From Bromus sterilis (lineage: Eukaryota > Streptophyta > Magnoliopsida > Poales > Poaceae): DNA of 64,000 nt. Made by a program: the position numbers and the translations under genes. Positions within the stretch are counted from its first letter, which is position 1. Each line of letters begins with the position of its first letter. Shown piece after piece: positions 1-10,540 of this stretch. The notes under the pieces were generated by a model, which worked only from the letters and a program-made list of their open reading frames with translations, was not told where the DNA came from and did not search any database. Where the stretch lies: contig OX465597.1 of assembly GCA_950022295.1 (NCBI GenBank), forward strand, positions 192,385,016 to 192,449,015, written 5' to 3'.

Positions 1-310
1 TCATATGGTGTCTTCAAGGTTGTAAGATGAAGATTACGTGTTGACCAAGGTGTTCTTCATGGAGCCATCCAAAGATTGGTCAAGTTGATGTGTACAAGGT
101 CAAGAGGAGCATCACGAAGATATCATATGCTTGGAGCTTGCCGACCATTTGGTGATCATATGGTGGCTTCAAGGTTGTAAGATGAAGATTACTTGTTGAC
201 CAAGGTGTTCTTCATGGAGCTATCCAAAGATTGGTCAAGTTGATGTGTGCAAGGTCAAGAGGAGCATCACGAAGATATCATATGCTTGGAGCTTGCCGAC
301 CATTTGGTGA
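1..310. repeat. 155-bp tandem repeat, two copies visible
   Basis: Positions 1-155 and 156-310 are nearly identical. Both begin tcatatggtg and end gaccatttggtga. The array is cut by the window edge, so more copies may lie to the left. It sits just upstream of, or inside, the E0 terminal repeat. Confidence 0.9.
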
Positions 311-943
311 TAATGGTTTTGTGAAGATATGCCTAAAAGAGGCTCACCCATAATGGAGTATGGGGGAGCAATTTACTAGTCTTCATCGAGCCGGCGCAAC
401 CAAGAAAGGTGTTCCAACTTGAGGCGGACATGATGATCATCATCAAGCTCAAGCGGATTATGTGCAAGACAAAGGTTTGACCTTCATTTTGACCTTTATA
501 GGTTTCTAGTTTACCGATCTCATGGTGGTAGTTAGGAGACCGGGTTATAGGCTAGGCCGCATCGTTCGTGGAGAGCTCAAACCTTTGCATCCTTGGCATC
601 ATCTTTATTGGTTCTTGTTTGGTTTTTATCTTTGTGATTTTTGGAGCTTGAGTTCGTATTCATTACAAGCCCTTCTTCATCGAAAACGGATTTCATATAC
701 ATCTACTTTTGTGTTTTTGATGTTGGTGTTTTTGTCGGCTCTTATCTTGTGAAGGTTTCACCTTCTACCTTGTTGGCATTCTAACATTTCCATGATTTGC
801 ATCATTTCTTTTTGTTGATCTTGGGTGGTTCTCTATGTGACGATCTAGAGCTTTTCCATAGCTTTAAAACAAGCCCAAGATCATCAAAATCGGAGTTCGT
901 ATGGAAAAGTTATGCTTGTTTTAGACGTGCTGTTTTTTCTAGT

Positions 944-1192
944 GAGGTAGTACCTCCCGGAGTTGAGGTAGTACCGCCCGAGTGGTAGTACCGCCCGGTA
1001 GAGCGGTAGTACCGCTGGAGCGGTACTACCGTGGTTAGTACCGCATCCACTACCGTATTCCTAATGGATAGGGCGGTAGTGGGGCACGGTACTGAGCCCG
1101 GTAGTACCGTAGGGCGGTAGTACCGCTCCAGTTCCGGTAGTACCGCTCCACGGTAGTACCGCTCGCTGTGCGGTAGTACCGTGGTTGGTGGG
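944..1192. repeat. Dense ggtagtacc motif cluster upstream of E0 promoter
   Basis: About nine copies of ggtagtacc, plus inverted and imperfect copies (for example ggtactaccg near 1021), occur in 250 bp, mostly flanked by gcgg or ccgc. The cluster ends about 30 bp upstream of the TATA box at 1219. The irregular spacing argues against a simple satellite. It may be a transcription-factor site array or a fold-forming region; its function is unknown. Confidence 0.85.
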
Positions 1193-1218
1193 CTTCCAAC
1201 GGTTGGATTCGTGGGGAC

Positions 1219-1228
1219 CTATAAAAGG
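1219..1228 (+). promoter_or_regulatory. TATA box of the E0 LTR
   Basis: The sequence ctataaaagg, followed by ggg and a CT-rich leader, is a near-consensus plant TATA box. It implies transcription starting near 1250 in the + direction. Confidence 0.7.
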
Positions 1229-2335
1229 GGGTCTTCTTCTCCCTTTGTCACCACCGGTTTTGTGCAAGTTCTTCCCCCCATTGTTGACCTCTTTGAGCTT
1301 GCTTACTCTCTTCACCACCTATGATTCTTGCTCCTTTTTGAGGGAAAAGAGAGAGGAGGTCTAGATCCACATTCTCCACCAAGCCATCTCTCCTCTAAGT
1401 GGGGGGAACCTTGTGGATCTAGATCTTGGAGTTCTTGGTGTTCTCCTTGTTCTTCCTCTCATATTCCTCCATAGCTTTTGTTGCTTTGGTGGGATTTGAG
1501 AGTTGGGGACTTGAGCACTTCGTGTGCTCTTGCCATTGCATTTGGTGCATCAGTTTGAGTTCTCTCCGAGGATTCGGTGTAGAAGTGAAGTTGAGAAGAT
1601 AGCTACTCTTGAGTGCATTGGCACTCTAGAGCTTGTACCTCGTGGGTGTGTTGGCACCTAGAGGCTTGTTGTTACGGAGCTCAATCATTGTGGTGGAAAG
1701 ATTCGGGACGCTACGGGAGCCTCCAATTCGGTTGTGGAGATTGCCCCGAGCATTTGTACGGGTTCGGTGACCGCCCCCAAGGGTTGCCATTTGTACGGTT
1801 CGATGACCGCCCTCAAGTGTCCTAATAGTGGAATCACGGCATCTTGCATTGGTAAGAGCGTGAGGAGAAATAGGGTGGCCCTCGTTGGCTTCGTGTGAGC
1901 ATTGTGCTCCTCACCCTCTCCAAACGGAGACGTACTTCTCGCAAGAGAAGGAACTTCGGTAAAAAATCCTTGTCTCCATCGGCTCCACTTGCGGTTATCT
2001 CTACCTTTACTTTGAGCAAGCTTATTACATTGTTTATCTTGTGCTTGCTCATATTATTGTACATTGCTTGTCCCATAGGTTGTTCTTCTAGACAACCTAT
2101 TTACTTGTGCACCTACTTTGTGATAGCCATAGTGCTCTTGTCATATATCTTGCTATCACATAGTTGTTTATCTTGCTTAGTATAATTTGTTGGTGCACAT
2201 AGTTGAGCCTAGCTTATTTAGGTTTCTTGCTTGGAAAATTAAACGTTAAGTTTTATTCCGCATTTATTCAAGGCGAAACCGTAATTTTTCTAAACGCCTA
2301 TTCACCCCCCTCTAGGCGACATCCACATCCTTTCA

Positions 2336-3288
2336 GATATGCTGAGTTTGATGGGATCTGATGGATTATGAGATTATGTTCAGATTGTGATTGAGTAATA
2401 TGTTTGGTTTTTATCTCTTATATTTTTGTTCCTAAGTAATTCTTGCATGTTCTCCTGTTGTTTATTGCTTTGGCCAAGTAGTAGGTAGTAACCCCAAGAG
2501 GGAACGTTATGCTCGATTGCGGGTTCATGCCCCCCGATGACACGCTTGAGTGACAGAAACATGAGTCTAGGGGATGTGTTTTTGCCACAAGGGGGAAAAC
2601 AATGGTGCTTGTAACCGCGGTTGCAAGGATTGTTTACTTTACGCAAATTGCTTTTTAATGCAGTTGTCTGTTGCTTTGGGTTTACACTTTGGGTGGGGCT
2701 CGCAACTTAATACCAGCGAGATGTTCTGGATAGATATCTCAAGGTGGATGATTAGTAGTAGATGCAGTTGGATTTCGGTCTACTTATTTTGGCGTACTTC
2801 TCGTGCTTTTGAGCCTCTTCCTTTATTTTGTAGCATAGTTAGCATTGCGGTGCGTTCATAATCCTGTCAATTTCCCTTCTATAATTTTTTTACCTTGCAT
2901 AGTAGTTTTATCGTCTTTTGGGAGAGAGACATCACTAGTGAACATCATGTATCCCGGTCCATATCCTCATTACTGTTTCCACGCTCATTTACTTTTCTGC
3001 TTTTACTTTCAGTTGCTATCATTATCCTTTGTGTTTGATCCTTTGTGAACAAGACCGGAGAGATTGACAACCTCTCTGAACTTCGTTGGGAACAAAGTTA
3101 TTTGTGTCTGTGTGCAGGTCCGCGTCAGTAGCGCCGCTGACACCTACTTATCATCTCTGGAGTCCTACTGGAGACAAACCTTGGTATCTTTATTGAGGGA
3201 AATTTGCTGCTGTGCTGCATCACGCCTTCCACTTGGGGCTCAACAACGAAGGGCGAGAAGACTACACCCGTCAACTCTCGCGCCATCA
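2336..3288 (+). repeat. LTR fragment of element I (3' part of 5' LTR)
   Basis: The stretch matches the reverse complement of the LTR of element II (10541 to about 11520). It ends in atca at 3288, eleven bases before the primer-binding site. The promoter half of the LTR is missing because E0 interrupts it. Confidence 0.8.
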
Positions 3289-3299
3289 AGGAAAGTTTC

Positions 3300-3317
3300 T
3301 GGCGCCGTTGCCGAGGA
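3300..3317 (+). other. Primer-binding site, tRNA-Asp type
   Basis: The sequence tggcgccgttgccgagga is complementary to the 3' end of plant tRNA-Asp with one mismatch (G to A). It starts eleven bases after the LTR end, the same offset as in elements II and VI. Confidence 0.85.
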
Positions 3318-3452
3318 CTCCGAGTGCTAAGATAGGGGAGTTGCACACTACCCTTTACCTTTGTTTTTTAGTCTTGTTAGTTTACCTTTCAGTTTTTACT
3401 TTTGTGTCCCTTATCAAAAATACCAAAAATACCTACTGATGCTATCTTCACC

Positions 3453-4616
3453 ATGGGTGTGGAACCACCCAAATATGGTAGGATGGACATGTTTCACTTG
3501 GCTCGTCTTCGATCAATTTGTGCTCGCGCCAAAAACCCAACCGACTTGGTTGAGGGAAAATCATTGGATGAGCATGCTCATTATACGCGGCGCCGCCTAT
3601 CTGAGAAAGGGAAAAACTTATGGGACCAAATACAAACTTCTTATTGCTATGCCGAGTGTTTATGCCACATTTATGATTTTACTTGCTGCTCTAATATAGA
3701 GCGTAAACACCTTCCTTTCCAATGCGAGTTTAATGAAAATGAGATCCTATCTTCGTATGCCAAAGGTATTTACGATTACTTTGATGTTGAAAAGATTGAA
3801 GAGTTTGTTGCTTTTAAAGGTGCTTATGAGATTGCTTCTTTGATTGAAAAGTATTATGATACTATTCACAAGTCTGAAAACTTTGTTGTTCTTGCTTATT
3901 GCTTTGAGAATTATACTTCCAATTCTTATATTGAGGATTTTAAAAATAGAATGCTTGCTGCCCAAGAAGAGGCTAATGATTGCTATGAAGAGGAATCTTA
4001 TGATTCCGAGGACTCACTTGATACTTCCCTTTCTGATGATTTTGATACTTGCTTTGTTGATGGCCATTATGCCACTATGGATGATGCCTACGAAGATGAA
4101 CTTGCTATAGTTCCTTATGTTAAGCATGAAATTATTGTTGTTGCACCCACACTTGATTGCCCTATTATCCTTTTGAAATCTCCAACTATTCCGGAGAATT
4201 TTTCTCTTATCAATGCTCAATGTGATGGGTTGCATCTATCTTATCATCCTAAAAACCGTGTTGAAAATAATACACGTGTGCTTGTAGGTCATGAACAACG
4301 TGATTTGTGTGATAGTTATATTCTTGATGTTGTTCATGATGCTACTAAAAATTACTTTGAGAGAGGGAAGTTTGGTTCTAGAAACTTTCATATTACTAAA
4401 ACACCTCTCTTCATGTTGAAAGTTTTGAAGTTGTTCTTTTTCGACCTTCCTATGCATGTCACTTTGTGCTTCTTTGATTTATTTTCTTACAGGATGCCTA
4501 TGCATAGGAAGTGGGTTAGGCTTAAATGTGTTTCATATTTGCTTCTTGATGCTCTCTTTTGCTTCAAAATTCTTATTCTTGTGAGAGCATCTTCTATAAT
4601 CTTTAAGCCTAGCTAA
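3453..4616 (+). CDS. Element I protein of unknown function, acidic, 387 aa
   Basis: An open frame runs from an ATG in good context (caccatggg) at 3453 to a stop at 4616. It lies where gag would be expected, about 135 bp after the primer-binding site. The protein starts MGVEPPKYGR. It has a basic N-terminal third, a strongly acidic middle rich in Glu, Asp and Ser (about residues 170-225), and a hydrophobic, Cys-rich C-terminus with several Leu/Phe stretches. No zinc knuckle, protease or polymerase motif is visible. It does not resemble the gag of elements II, III or V although the LTRs are related. Similar acidic proteins are, from memory, widespread in Triticeae repeats, but no function is known to me. 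The frame is intact, which is notable in this decayed setting. An upstream extension without ATG was not used. Confidence 0.6.
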   Translation: MGVEPPKYGRMDMFHLARLRSICARAKNPTDLVEGKSLDEHAHYTRRRLSEKGKNLWDQIQTSYCYAECLCHIYDFTCCSNIERKHLPFQCEFNENEILSSYAKGIYDYFDVEKIEEFVAFKGAYEIASLIEKYYDTIHKSENFVVLAYCFENYTSNSYIEDFKNRMLAAQEEANDCYEEESYDSEDSLDTSLSDDFDTCFVDGHYATMDDAYEDELAIVPYVKHEIIVVAPTLDCPIILLKSPTIPENFSLINAQCDGLHLSYHPKNRVENNTRVLVGHEQRDLCDSYILDVVHDATKNYFERGKFGSRNFHITKTPLFMLKVLKLFFFDLPMHVTLCFFDLFSYRMPMHRKWVRLKCVSYLLLDALFCFKILILVRASSIIFKPS

Positions 4617-5716
4617 TGGCTTTAAAGAAGCGCTTTCGGGAGGCAGCCCGCAACGAATTTAGGTTTTTCTTTTTGCTTTTGTTGTGTCTTGATGATTGTT
4701 ACTACTGTAGCAACATCATTGTATCTTTATTTTTCAGCTTTGTGCCAAGTTATAGCCTCTTATAATAAGGGAAGCAAAACTTGTGAAGTGCTGTCCAGAA
4801 AACAGATTCTGTACCTTGACAGAAAAATTTAAATCAAATCACCAGATTATCTTTTTGATCTGAATTTTTTTGACAGCGTGCTCCATAAAATTCTGAAACT
4901 TAGAATGTTTTGAATTTTATGATTTGAGTTGCAGAAGTGCCCCTAAAGAATTCTTTACTACCTGTTGTTCTTAGATTCTGCCACGTTCTGTCTCTCCTAA
5001 CTTTTGCAAACCTTAAGCTTGCTTTTTCTTTGCAAAAACTTTTTGGCACTCTTGAGAAACAGTAGCTCTTCAAGAATATCTTTATATCCAGTGGGGAAAA
5101 ATTATTTTATTAAGGGTACTAACCTCTCTAATCAGCTTATGATGAGTTATGTATGAAGGGAGTTTTCAAGTGTGCGATGGAAGATGATGAAAGAAGATCC
5201 AGGAGTGTCAAGCGCTCAAGCTTGTGGATTCCCCCATGCATCCCCAATAAATATTCAAGGAGACTCAAGCGTCTAAGCTTGGGGATGCCCCCGTGCATCC
5301 CCTTCTCCATCAACAATCATCAGTTCGTCCTTCGTCTCACTATATTTTTATCACTTCATGCGTTATGTGCTATGCTTGGAGCGTCTCGCTCTTAAGTTTT
5401 ATTTTTAGTTTTCTTTAGCTTTGCTTGCTGTTCATAACAAGTTAGATCCCGTCTTACTTTGTGTGGGAGAGAAACACGCTCCACTTTCAAAATCTAGAAC
5501 ACATCATAGGATTTTTCCTGCCTATCTTTTTGCTGTTGTGTGTTCTTTATCTTTTCGTAGCTACTGCCATGTTTAGTTTTAGTCTTAGTTGTCTTTAGCA
5601 AGAGCCTTGGCTTTTGTTTAGTATGTTGCTGGAACTCTTTTTAGTTTTCATATTTATTTTGTTAAAGAGAGTTGGTTGTTGCACTCAGTTGTGTCTTGTC
5701 TTGAAAGTAGGTAATT
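4617..5716 (+). other. 3' noncoding region of element I
   Basis: No gene is seen. The segment 4617-4655 matches the reverse complement of the sequence just after the protease frame of elements II and III, so the 3' region is shared although the coding parts differ. It includes the hairpin pair at 5221-5302. The short open frame over 5153-5395 spans those repeats and is unlikely to be a gene. Confidence 0.6.
5221..5302 (+). other. Twin hairpin motif (element I copy)
   Basis: Two copies lie in tandem. The second (5281-5302) has the inverted repeat ggggatgc / gcatcccc around a short loop. The first (5221-5245) has decayed on its left arm. The same pair occurs in elements II and III. Confidence 0.7.
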
Positions 5717-6282
5717 GAGGGACTCATCCCAAGACCACTAGCCAGGTACAAGTCAAAATTATCCACTCCTTTTCGACATTTTGAGCACTCATGCAATGGA
5801 TTAGCGTAAGAAAGAAAGTTGACACTTAGGATGTCAAAGAGAGAATATGGTGGAGGAGGAAGACAAAAAGGTGTGGAGGGCTCACATCAATGAGGACAAT
5901 CATAGGCGAGAGAAAGCCAAATGATAAATATGATGTGAGGAGTAGGGATTGCCATGCAACGAATGCACATATGAGCTAAGGTAAGCTCTCCAACGGAACT
6001 AGTGGGGGTGCATCCAACTTGCTTGCTCAAGAAGACCTAGAGCTCATTTGAGGAGGCTTATCATTGGAATATACAAGCCAAGTTCTATAGTGTGAAGGTC
6101 CCCACATAGCTATATGCATGAATGATAATCTCTATGGAGTACAAGATATAAGAGGGAGTACGAGTGTGGATCTCTCAAAAGGAATAGTAGTGTGCCCCCT
6201 TCTCTCTTTTTATTTCTTTTTCTCTTTTTTCTATTTTTTTGCATTTTTTTGGTGGCCTCAATGGCTCTTTCTATTTCTCTCA

Positions 6283-6356
6283 TTTGTCCTCTTTTGGGAT
6301 CTTTTAATTTTGTCCTCTTTGGGATCTTTTAATTTGTCCACTTTGGGATCTTTTCC
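6283..6356. repeat. About 24-bp minisatellite, three units
   Basis: The motif gggatcttttaatttgtcct is repeated about three times with small changes. The same array is found at 37508-37577 in element III. Confidence 0.8.
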
Positions 6357-7606
6357 TCACTTTAGGGGCAACACTCCATATATTACAAAAAGTATAGAAG
6401 ATCTTTCACACTTTACAAGGTACTCAAATCATAAAGAAGATGTAACTATCATGATGTATGCAAATGTATGCCTTTGCTAGTGTATCAGGATATGCAATGA
6501 TATTAGCGCGTCATGTAGCAATGATTAGGGCAAGGCCCAACTAGCATGCGGCTCATCGATCAAGCAAGTAGCATGTATGACATGAAGATCAAGTCATGAG
6601 AAGATGGATGTTGCATGGCAATATATCTCGAAAAGGCTGTGGAAATGCCTTGATAGGTAGGTATGGTGGGTTTTTTGAGGAAGGATATAAGGAGGTTTAT
6701 GATGACAGAGCGTATCATGCCAAGGATTTGGATGTACCAGCGAAGGTGGACGCCAACTCTCGGAGTGAGAAGAAAGCAATGCACGGCACAGGAGAGGCTA
6801 GAAAAATATGGGAAGGTGGAAATGTCAACTTTCGAATACTCACATTAGTACGAAGAACTCATGCACTTATTATCGGTAACTCTCAATCTAATAAGGAGGT
6901 TTCACAAAGAGACAAGTACCCCGAGGAGGAGTGTATGGGGGTTTGGTTATCCTTGCGCATCCTCGACTCATGGTACGTGAGTGTACTCTAATACTCGACC
7001 CCTCAGAAGAGTAGTGATCCATCTAGTAGCTAAAGTTCTCAACTAATTTTGTAAGATTTGAAAATAAACACGGATTGCCCAAAATACGACATCTATCACT
7101 AATAGGATAAAGCTCTTGACACAAAAAGTCCAAACATTACTCAAAACAATACCTCAAAACTATTGCAAATTACTACTACAAAAGAATAGCAACCTCAATT
7201 ACCTACTTCAAGTCAAGACACAAAACTCAGTGCAACAGGCAAACTCTCTAAACAAGATAAACATGAAAACTCAAGAGAGTTCAAGCAACAAACTAAACAA
7301 AATCTCTTTGAAAAGATAAACATGAAAAGTAAGAGAAAAACATGACACTAGCTATGAAAAAGATAAAGAACACACACAACAAAGATAAGCATGAAAAGCC
7401 TATGTTTTGTTCTAGATTTTGGAAGTGGAGCGTGTTTATATCCCACACAAAGAAAGCTGGGTTCTAACTTGTTATGAACAGCAAGAAAAGCTAAAGAAAA
7501 CTAAAAATAAAACCTAAGAGCGAGACGCTCCAAGCATAGCACATAACGCATGAAGTGGTAAAAATATAGTGAGACAAGAGACGAATTGATAATTGTTGAT
7601 GAAGAA

Positions 7607-7688
7607 GGGGATGCACAGGGGCATCCCCAAGCTTAGACGCTTGAGTCTCCTTGAATATTTCTTGGGGATGCATGGGGGCATCCCCAAG
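7607..7688 (-). other. Twin hairpin motif (element II copy)
   Basis: Hairpin one (7607-7628) pairs ggggatgc with gcatcccc. Hairpin two (7661-7688) has an 11-bp perfect stem, cttggggatgc with gcatccccaag. The two lie 32 bases apart, roughly 650-740 bases downstream of the protease stop on the element's sense strand. Confidence 0.8.
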
Positions 7689-8343
7689 CTTGAACGCTTG
7701 ACACTCCTGAATCTTCTTTCATCATCTTCCCTCGCAAACTTGAAAAATCCCTTCATACATAACTCATCATAATCTGATTAGCGAGGTTAGTACCCATAAT
7801 AAAATAATTATTCACTTACTGTAAATAAGGATATTCTTGAAGAGCTAATGTTTCTAAAGAATGCCAAAAAGTTTTTGCAAAGAAAAAGAAAGCTTAAGGT
7901 TTGCAAAGCGAAGAAAAGGCAAAACAGGACAGAATCTGTGAAAAACAGACCAGCAGGTAGTAAAGAATTTTTTAAGGATACTTCTGCAACTCAAATAAAA
8001 AAACTCAGAACATACGAAAGTTCCGTAATTGTATAGAGCATGCTGTGTAAATATTTCAGCTCAAAAAGATGAACTGGGAGTTTTTCATGATTTTTCTAGT
8101 CACGAGGAAATAATCTGTTTTCTCGACAACATGTCACAACTTTCACTTCCCTTGTCATATGAGGCTATAAATGGCACAAAACTTGAAAAGTAAAGATACA
8201 ATGATGTTGCCAAAGTAGTAACAATCATCACGACCACTAAAAACAGAAGAAAAACAAAAGGGAAATCCTAAATTCGTTGCGGGCTGCCTTCCGGAAGCTC
8301 TTCTTTAAAGCCATTAGCTAGGCTTAATGAAAATAGATCAAGT

Positions 8344-10376
8344 CTATTCAAGAAAATAACTAGCCCATGTGACGGACTCAAAAGGCAACTTAACCTTTTT
8401 CCTAGGGAAGTGTTCCATCCCTTTATTGGGAGGGAATTGGAATTTTATGATCCATTCTTTCATATCAATAATAGCACCCATGGTGCGAAGAAAAGGACGT
8501 CCCAAAATAATTGGACAAGAAGGTTCACATTCAATGTCCATAATAGTAAAATCAATGAGAACATAATTGTCATTGACAATGATAAGAACATCGTCGATCT
8601 TCCCCAAAGGTTTCTTTACGGCAGAATCGACTAGACGAACACCCAAAGAACTAGGTTCAAAAGGTTTCAATTCAAATATATCATACATTCTTTTGGGCTT
8701 AACAGAGGTACTAGCTCCAACATCACATAAAGCATAGCAAGAAAAGTTATTCAACTTAATTTTAATCATAGGATCCCAACCATCTTCTAGCTTCCTAGGT
8801 ATGGAGGCTTCTACCCTAAGCTTCTCCTCCCTAGCTTTAATGAGAGCATTAGTGATATGCTCCTTGAAGGCAAGATTAAGTGTGCTAGTGTGGGGGTCTC
8901 TAGACATCTTGTGAAGGAAAGGAATAACTTACGAAAGGGTGCAATTATCAAAATCAAGGTCACTACTATCAAGTAAAGTGGTAGTGGTGTCCTTTAGGCT
9001 CACTTGTTTGGTAGCTTCTATAGTCATAGGAATTTCTTCTTCTACGGTTGAGGTCATAGCATCACCATTAATAGGTCATATGGGACTAGGGGTGCATTGG
9101 GTGCTAAGAATTTGGATATCCTCAACCACTTGGATAGTAGCAATGGTATGGTGTATAGGAAGGCTCTTAATTCTATCTTTTTCATTCTTTTCTCTAGCCC
9201 ATCTCTCTTTGAGTATAGCCATCATCCTAATGTTTTCATTAATTTGCATTTGGATAGCTTTCATAGGAGTGACCTTCCTCTCCTCAAGGGGAGAAGTTCT
9301 AATTTTAAGCAATTCTACCTCATGGGATAAATTGTCTGCCTTCGACGAGAGGTTATCTAATTTGTCTAGGTTTTCCTCTGCACTCTTGTTGAAGGCTTTT
9401 TTGGTAGTGATAAAGTCTTTAAGCATACTCTCTAATTCAGAAGTGGAGTTTTTGGTGCTAGGATAAGTGTTGTTGTTCCCATAGTTGTTGGAGGGGAACG
9501 GTCTAGGATTGCTACCAAAGTTACTCCTATAAGCACTTTTATTGAAGTTGTTTCTAGAGATAAAGTTCACATCTACTTGATCTTGAGCAATCAAAGAATT
9601 TAAAGGAACATCATGAGGATCAATAGGAGATTGCTTGGTAAGTAGAGACATAATAAAGTCAACTTTTTCATTTAGGGAGGAGATCTCCTCGACAGAGTTT
9701 ACATTCCTATGTGTTGGAGCTCTTTCGGTGTGCCATTGGGAATAGTTGGTCATCATCTCATCCAGAAGATTTGTGGCAGCACCAAGTGTAGTTGACATAA
9801 AGGTTCCTCCCGCCGCTGAATCCAGCAGGTTCCGCGAGGTAAAGTTCAAGCCTGCATAAAAAGTTTGGATAACCATCCAAGTAGTCAAACCATGCGTAGG
9901 GAAATTCTTAAAAAGAGATTTCATGCGTTCCCAAGCTTGGGCAACGTGTTCATTATCCAATTGTTTAAAATTCATAATATAACTCCTGAATTGGATAATC
10001 TTAGCAGGGGGGTAGTACTTCCCAAGAAAAGCATCCTTGCACTTGTCCCAAGAGTCTATGCTATTCTTAGGCAAGGATTGAAACCAAATTCTAGCTTCAT
10101 ACCTCAAGGAGAAAGGAAAAAAAGATTAAGCTTAACAATATCACCATCTACTTCTTTGTACTTTTGCATATCACAAAGCTCAATAAAATTATTTAAGTGC
10201 AAAGCAGCATCATCTCTAGAACCGGAGAATTGATCTTTCATAAGAAGGTTCAGCAAAGCAGGTTTAATCTCATAAGAAGGTGCTGAAGTAGCAGGTGTAG
10301 CAATAGGAGTGGAGATAAATTCACTGTTGTTTTGACTAGTGAAGTCACACAACTTGGTGTTCTGAGAGGAACCCAT
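8344..10376 (-). pseudogene. Element II gag-protease, broken
   Basis: The frame starts at an ATG (MGSSQNTK) at 10376, matching the starts in III and V. Gag capsid sequence follows: a region with FSGSRDDAALHLNNF, then FQSLPKNSIDSW and GKYYPPAKIIQF, typical of plant Gypsy gag. Next come an Asn/Ser-rich linker, a coiled-coil segment (about 9178-9447) and an aspartic protease with CDVGASTSV and a downstream ILGRPFLRT motif. In the family gag forms the particle and the protease cleaves the polyprotein. Lesions are a frameshift in an A-run near 10107-10125, a stop at about 9076 and another break before 8907. No zinc knuckle, reverse transcriptase or integrase follows. The coiled-coil segment differs completely from that in element III. 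Confidence 0.85.
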
Positions 10377-10511
10377 AGTAGCAGCAAGCAAGATAACTAT
10401 TTTTTTGATTTTTGATAAAAGACACTAAAGCAAAAACTGAAAGGTAAGAAAACAAGACTAAAAAGAAAAGATAAAAGATAGTGTGCAACTCCCCTATCTT
10501 GAAGAGTGGAG

Positions 10512-10529
10512 TCCCCGGCAATGGCGCCA
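10512..10529 (-). other. Primer-binding site of element II, tRNA-Asp type
   Basis: The + strand reads tccccggcaatggcgcca, the complement of the tRNA-Asp site with one G-to-A change on the element strand. Eleven bases separate it from the LTR. Confidence 0.85.
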
Positions 10530-10540
10530 GAAATTGCTTT

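Larger units (their letters stand above)
1..2335 (+). mobile_element. E0: terminal LTR region of an LTR retrotransposon
   Basis: The stretch ends in a typical LTR terminus (tctaggcgacatccacatcc followed by tttca) and is followed at once by sequence of another element's LTR, with no primer-binding site. It is therefore the 3' LTR end or a solo LTR inserted into element I. A strong TATA box lies at 1219-1228. A purine-rich tract at about 355-368 could be a polypurine tract, but no clear TG start follows, so the left LTR edge is not placed. No protein domain is recognised. The terminal sequence style suggests a Copia-type element, which is unproven. The other end of the insertion and its target duplication lie outside the window. 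Confidence 0.7.
2336..5716 (+). mobile_element. Element I: truncated Gypsy-like LTR retrotransposon
   Basis: This is a partial LTR (2336-3288), a tRNA-Asp primer-binding site (3300-3317), one long reading frame (3453-4616) and a 3' noncoding region with a hairpin motif. The LTR is homologous, inverted, to those of II, III and V, but the reading frame is unrelated to their gag. E0 cuts off roughly 0.7 kb of the LTR on the left. On the right the element stops at about 5716, where the sequence switches to the opposite strand of a related element, so its 3' LTR is missing. No reverse transcriptase or integrase is present. Confidence 0.8.
5717..8343 (-). other. 3' noncoding region of element II
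   Basis: No credible gene is seen in 2.6 kb. It holds an A/G-rich tract on the element's sense strand (about 6200-6250), a short minisatellite (6283-6356) and twin hairpins (7607-7688). All three are kept in element III, so the region is an old part of the family rather than random filler. Confidence 0.6.

Noticed and set aside
5153..5395. Small protein encoded over the twin hairpins of element I
   Set aside because: The frame is 80 codons. The minus-strand equivalents in II and III exist because the repeat unit happens to be open; the inverted repeats explain the conservation better.
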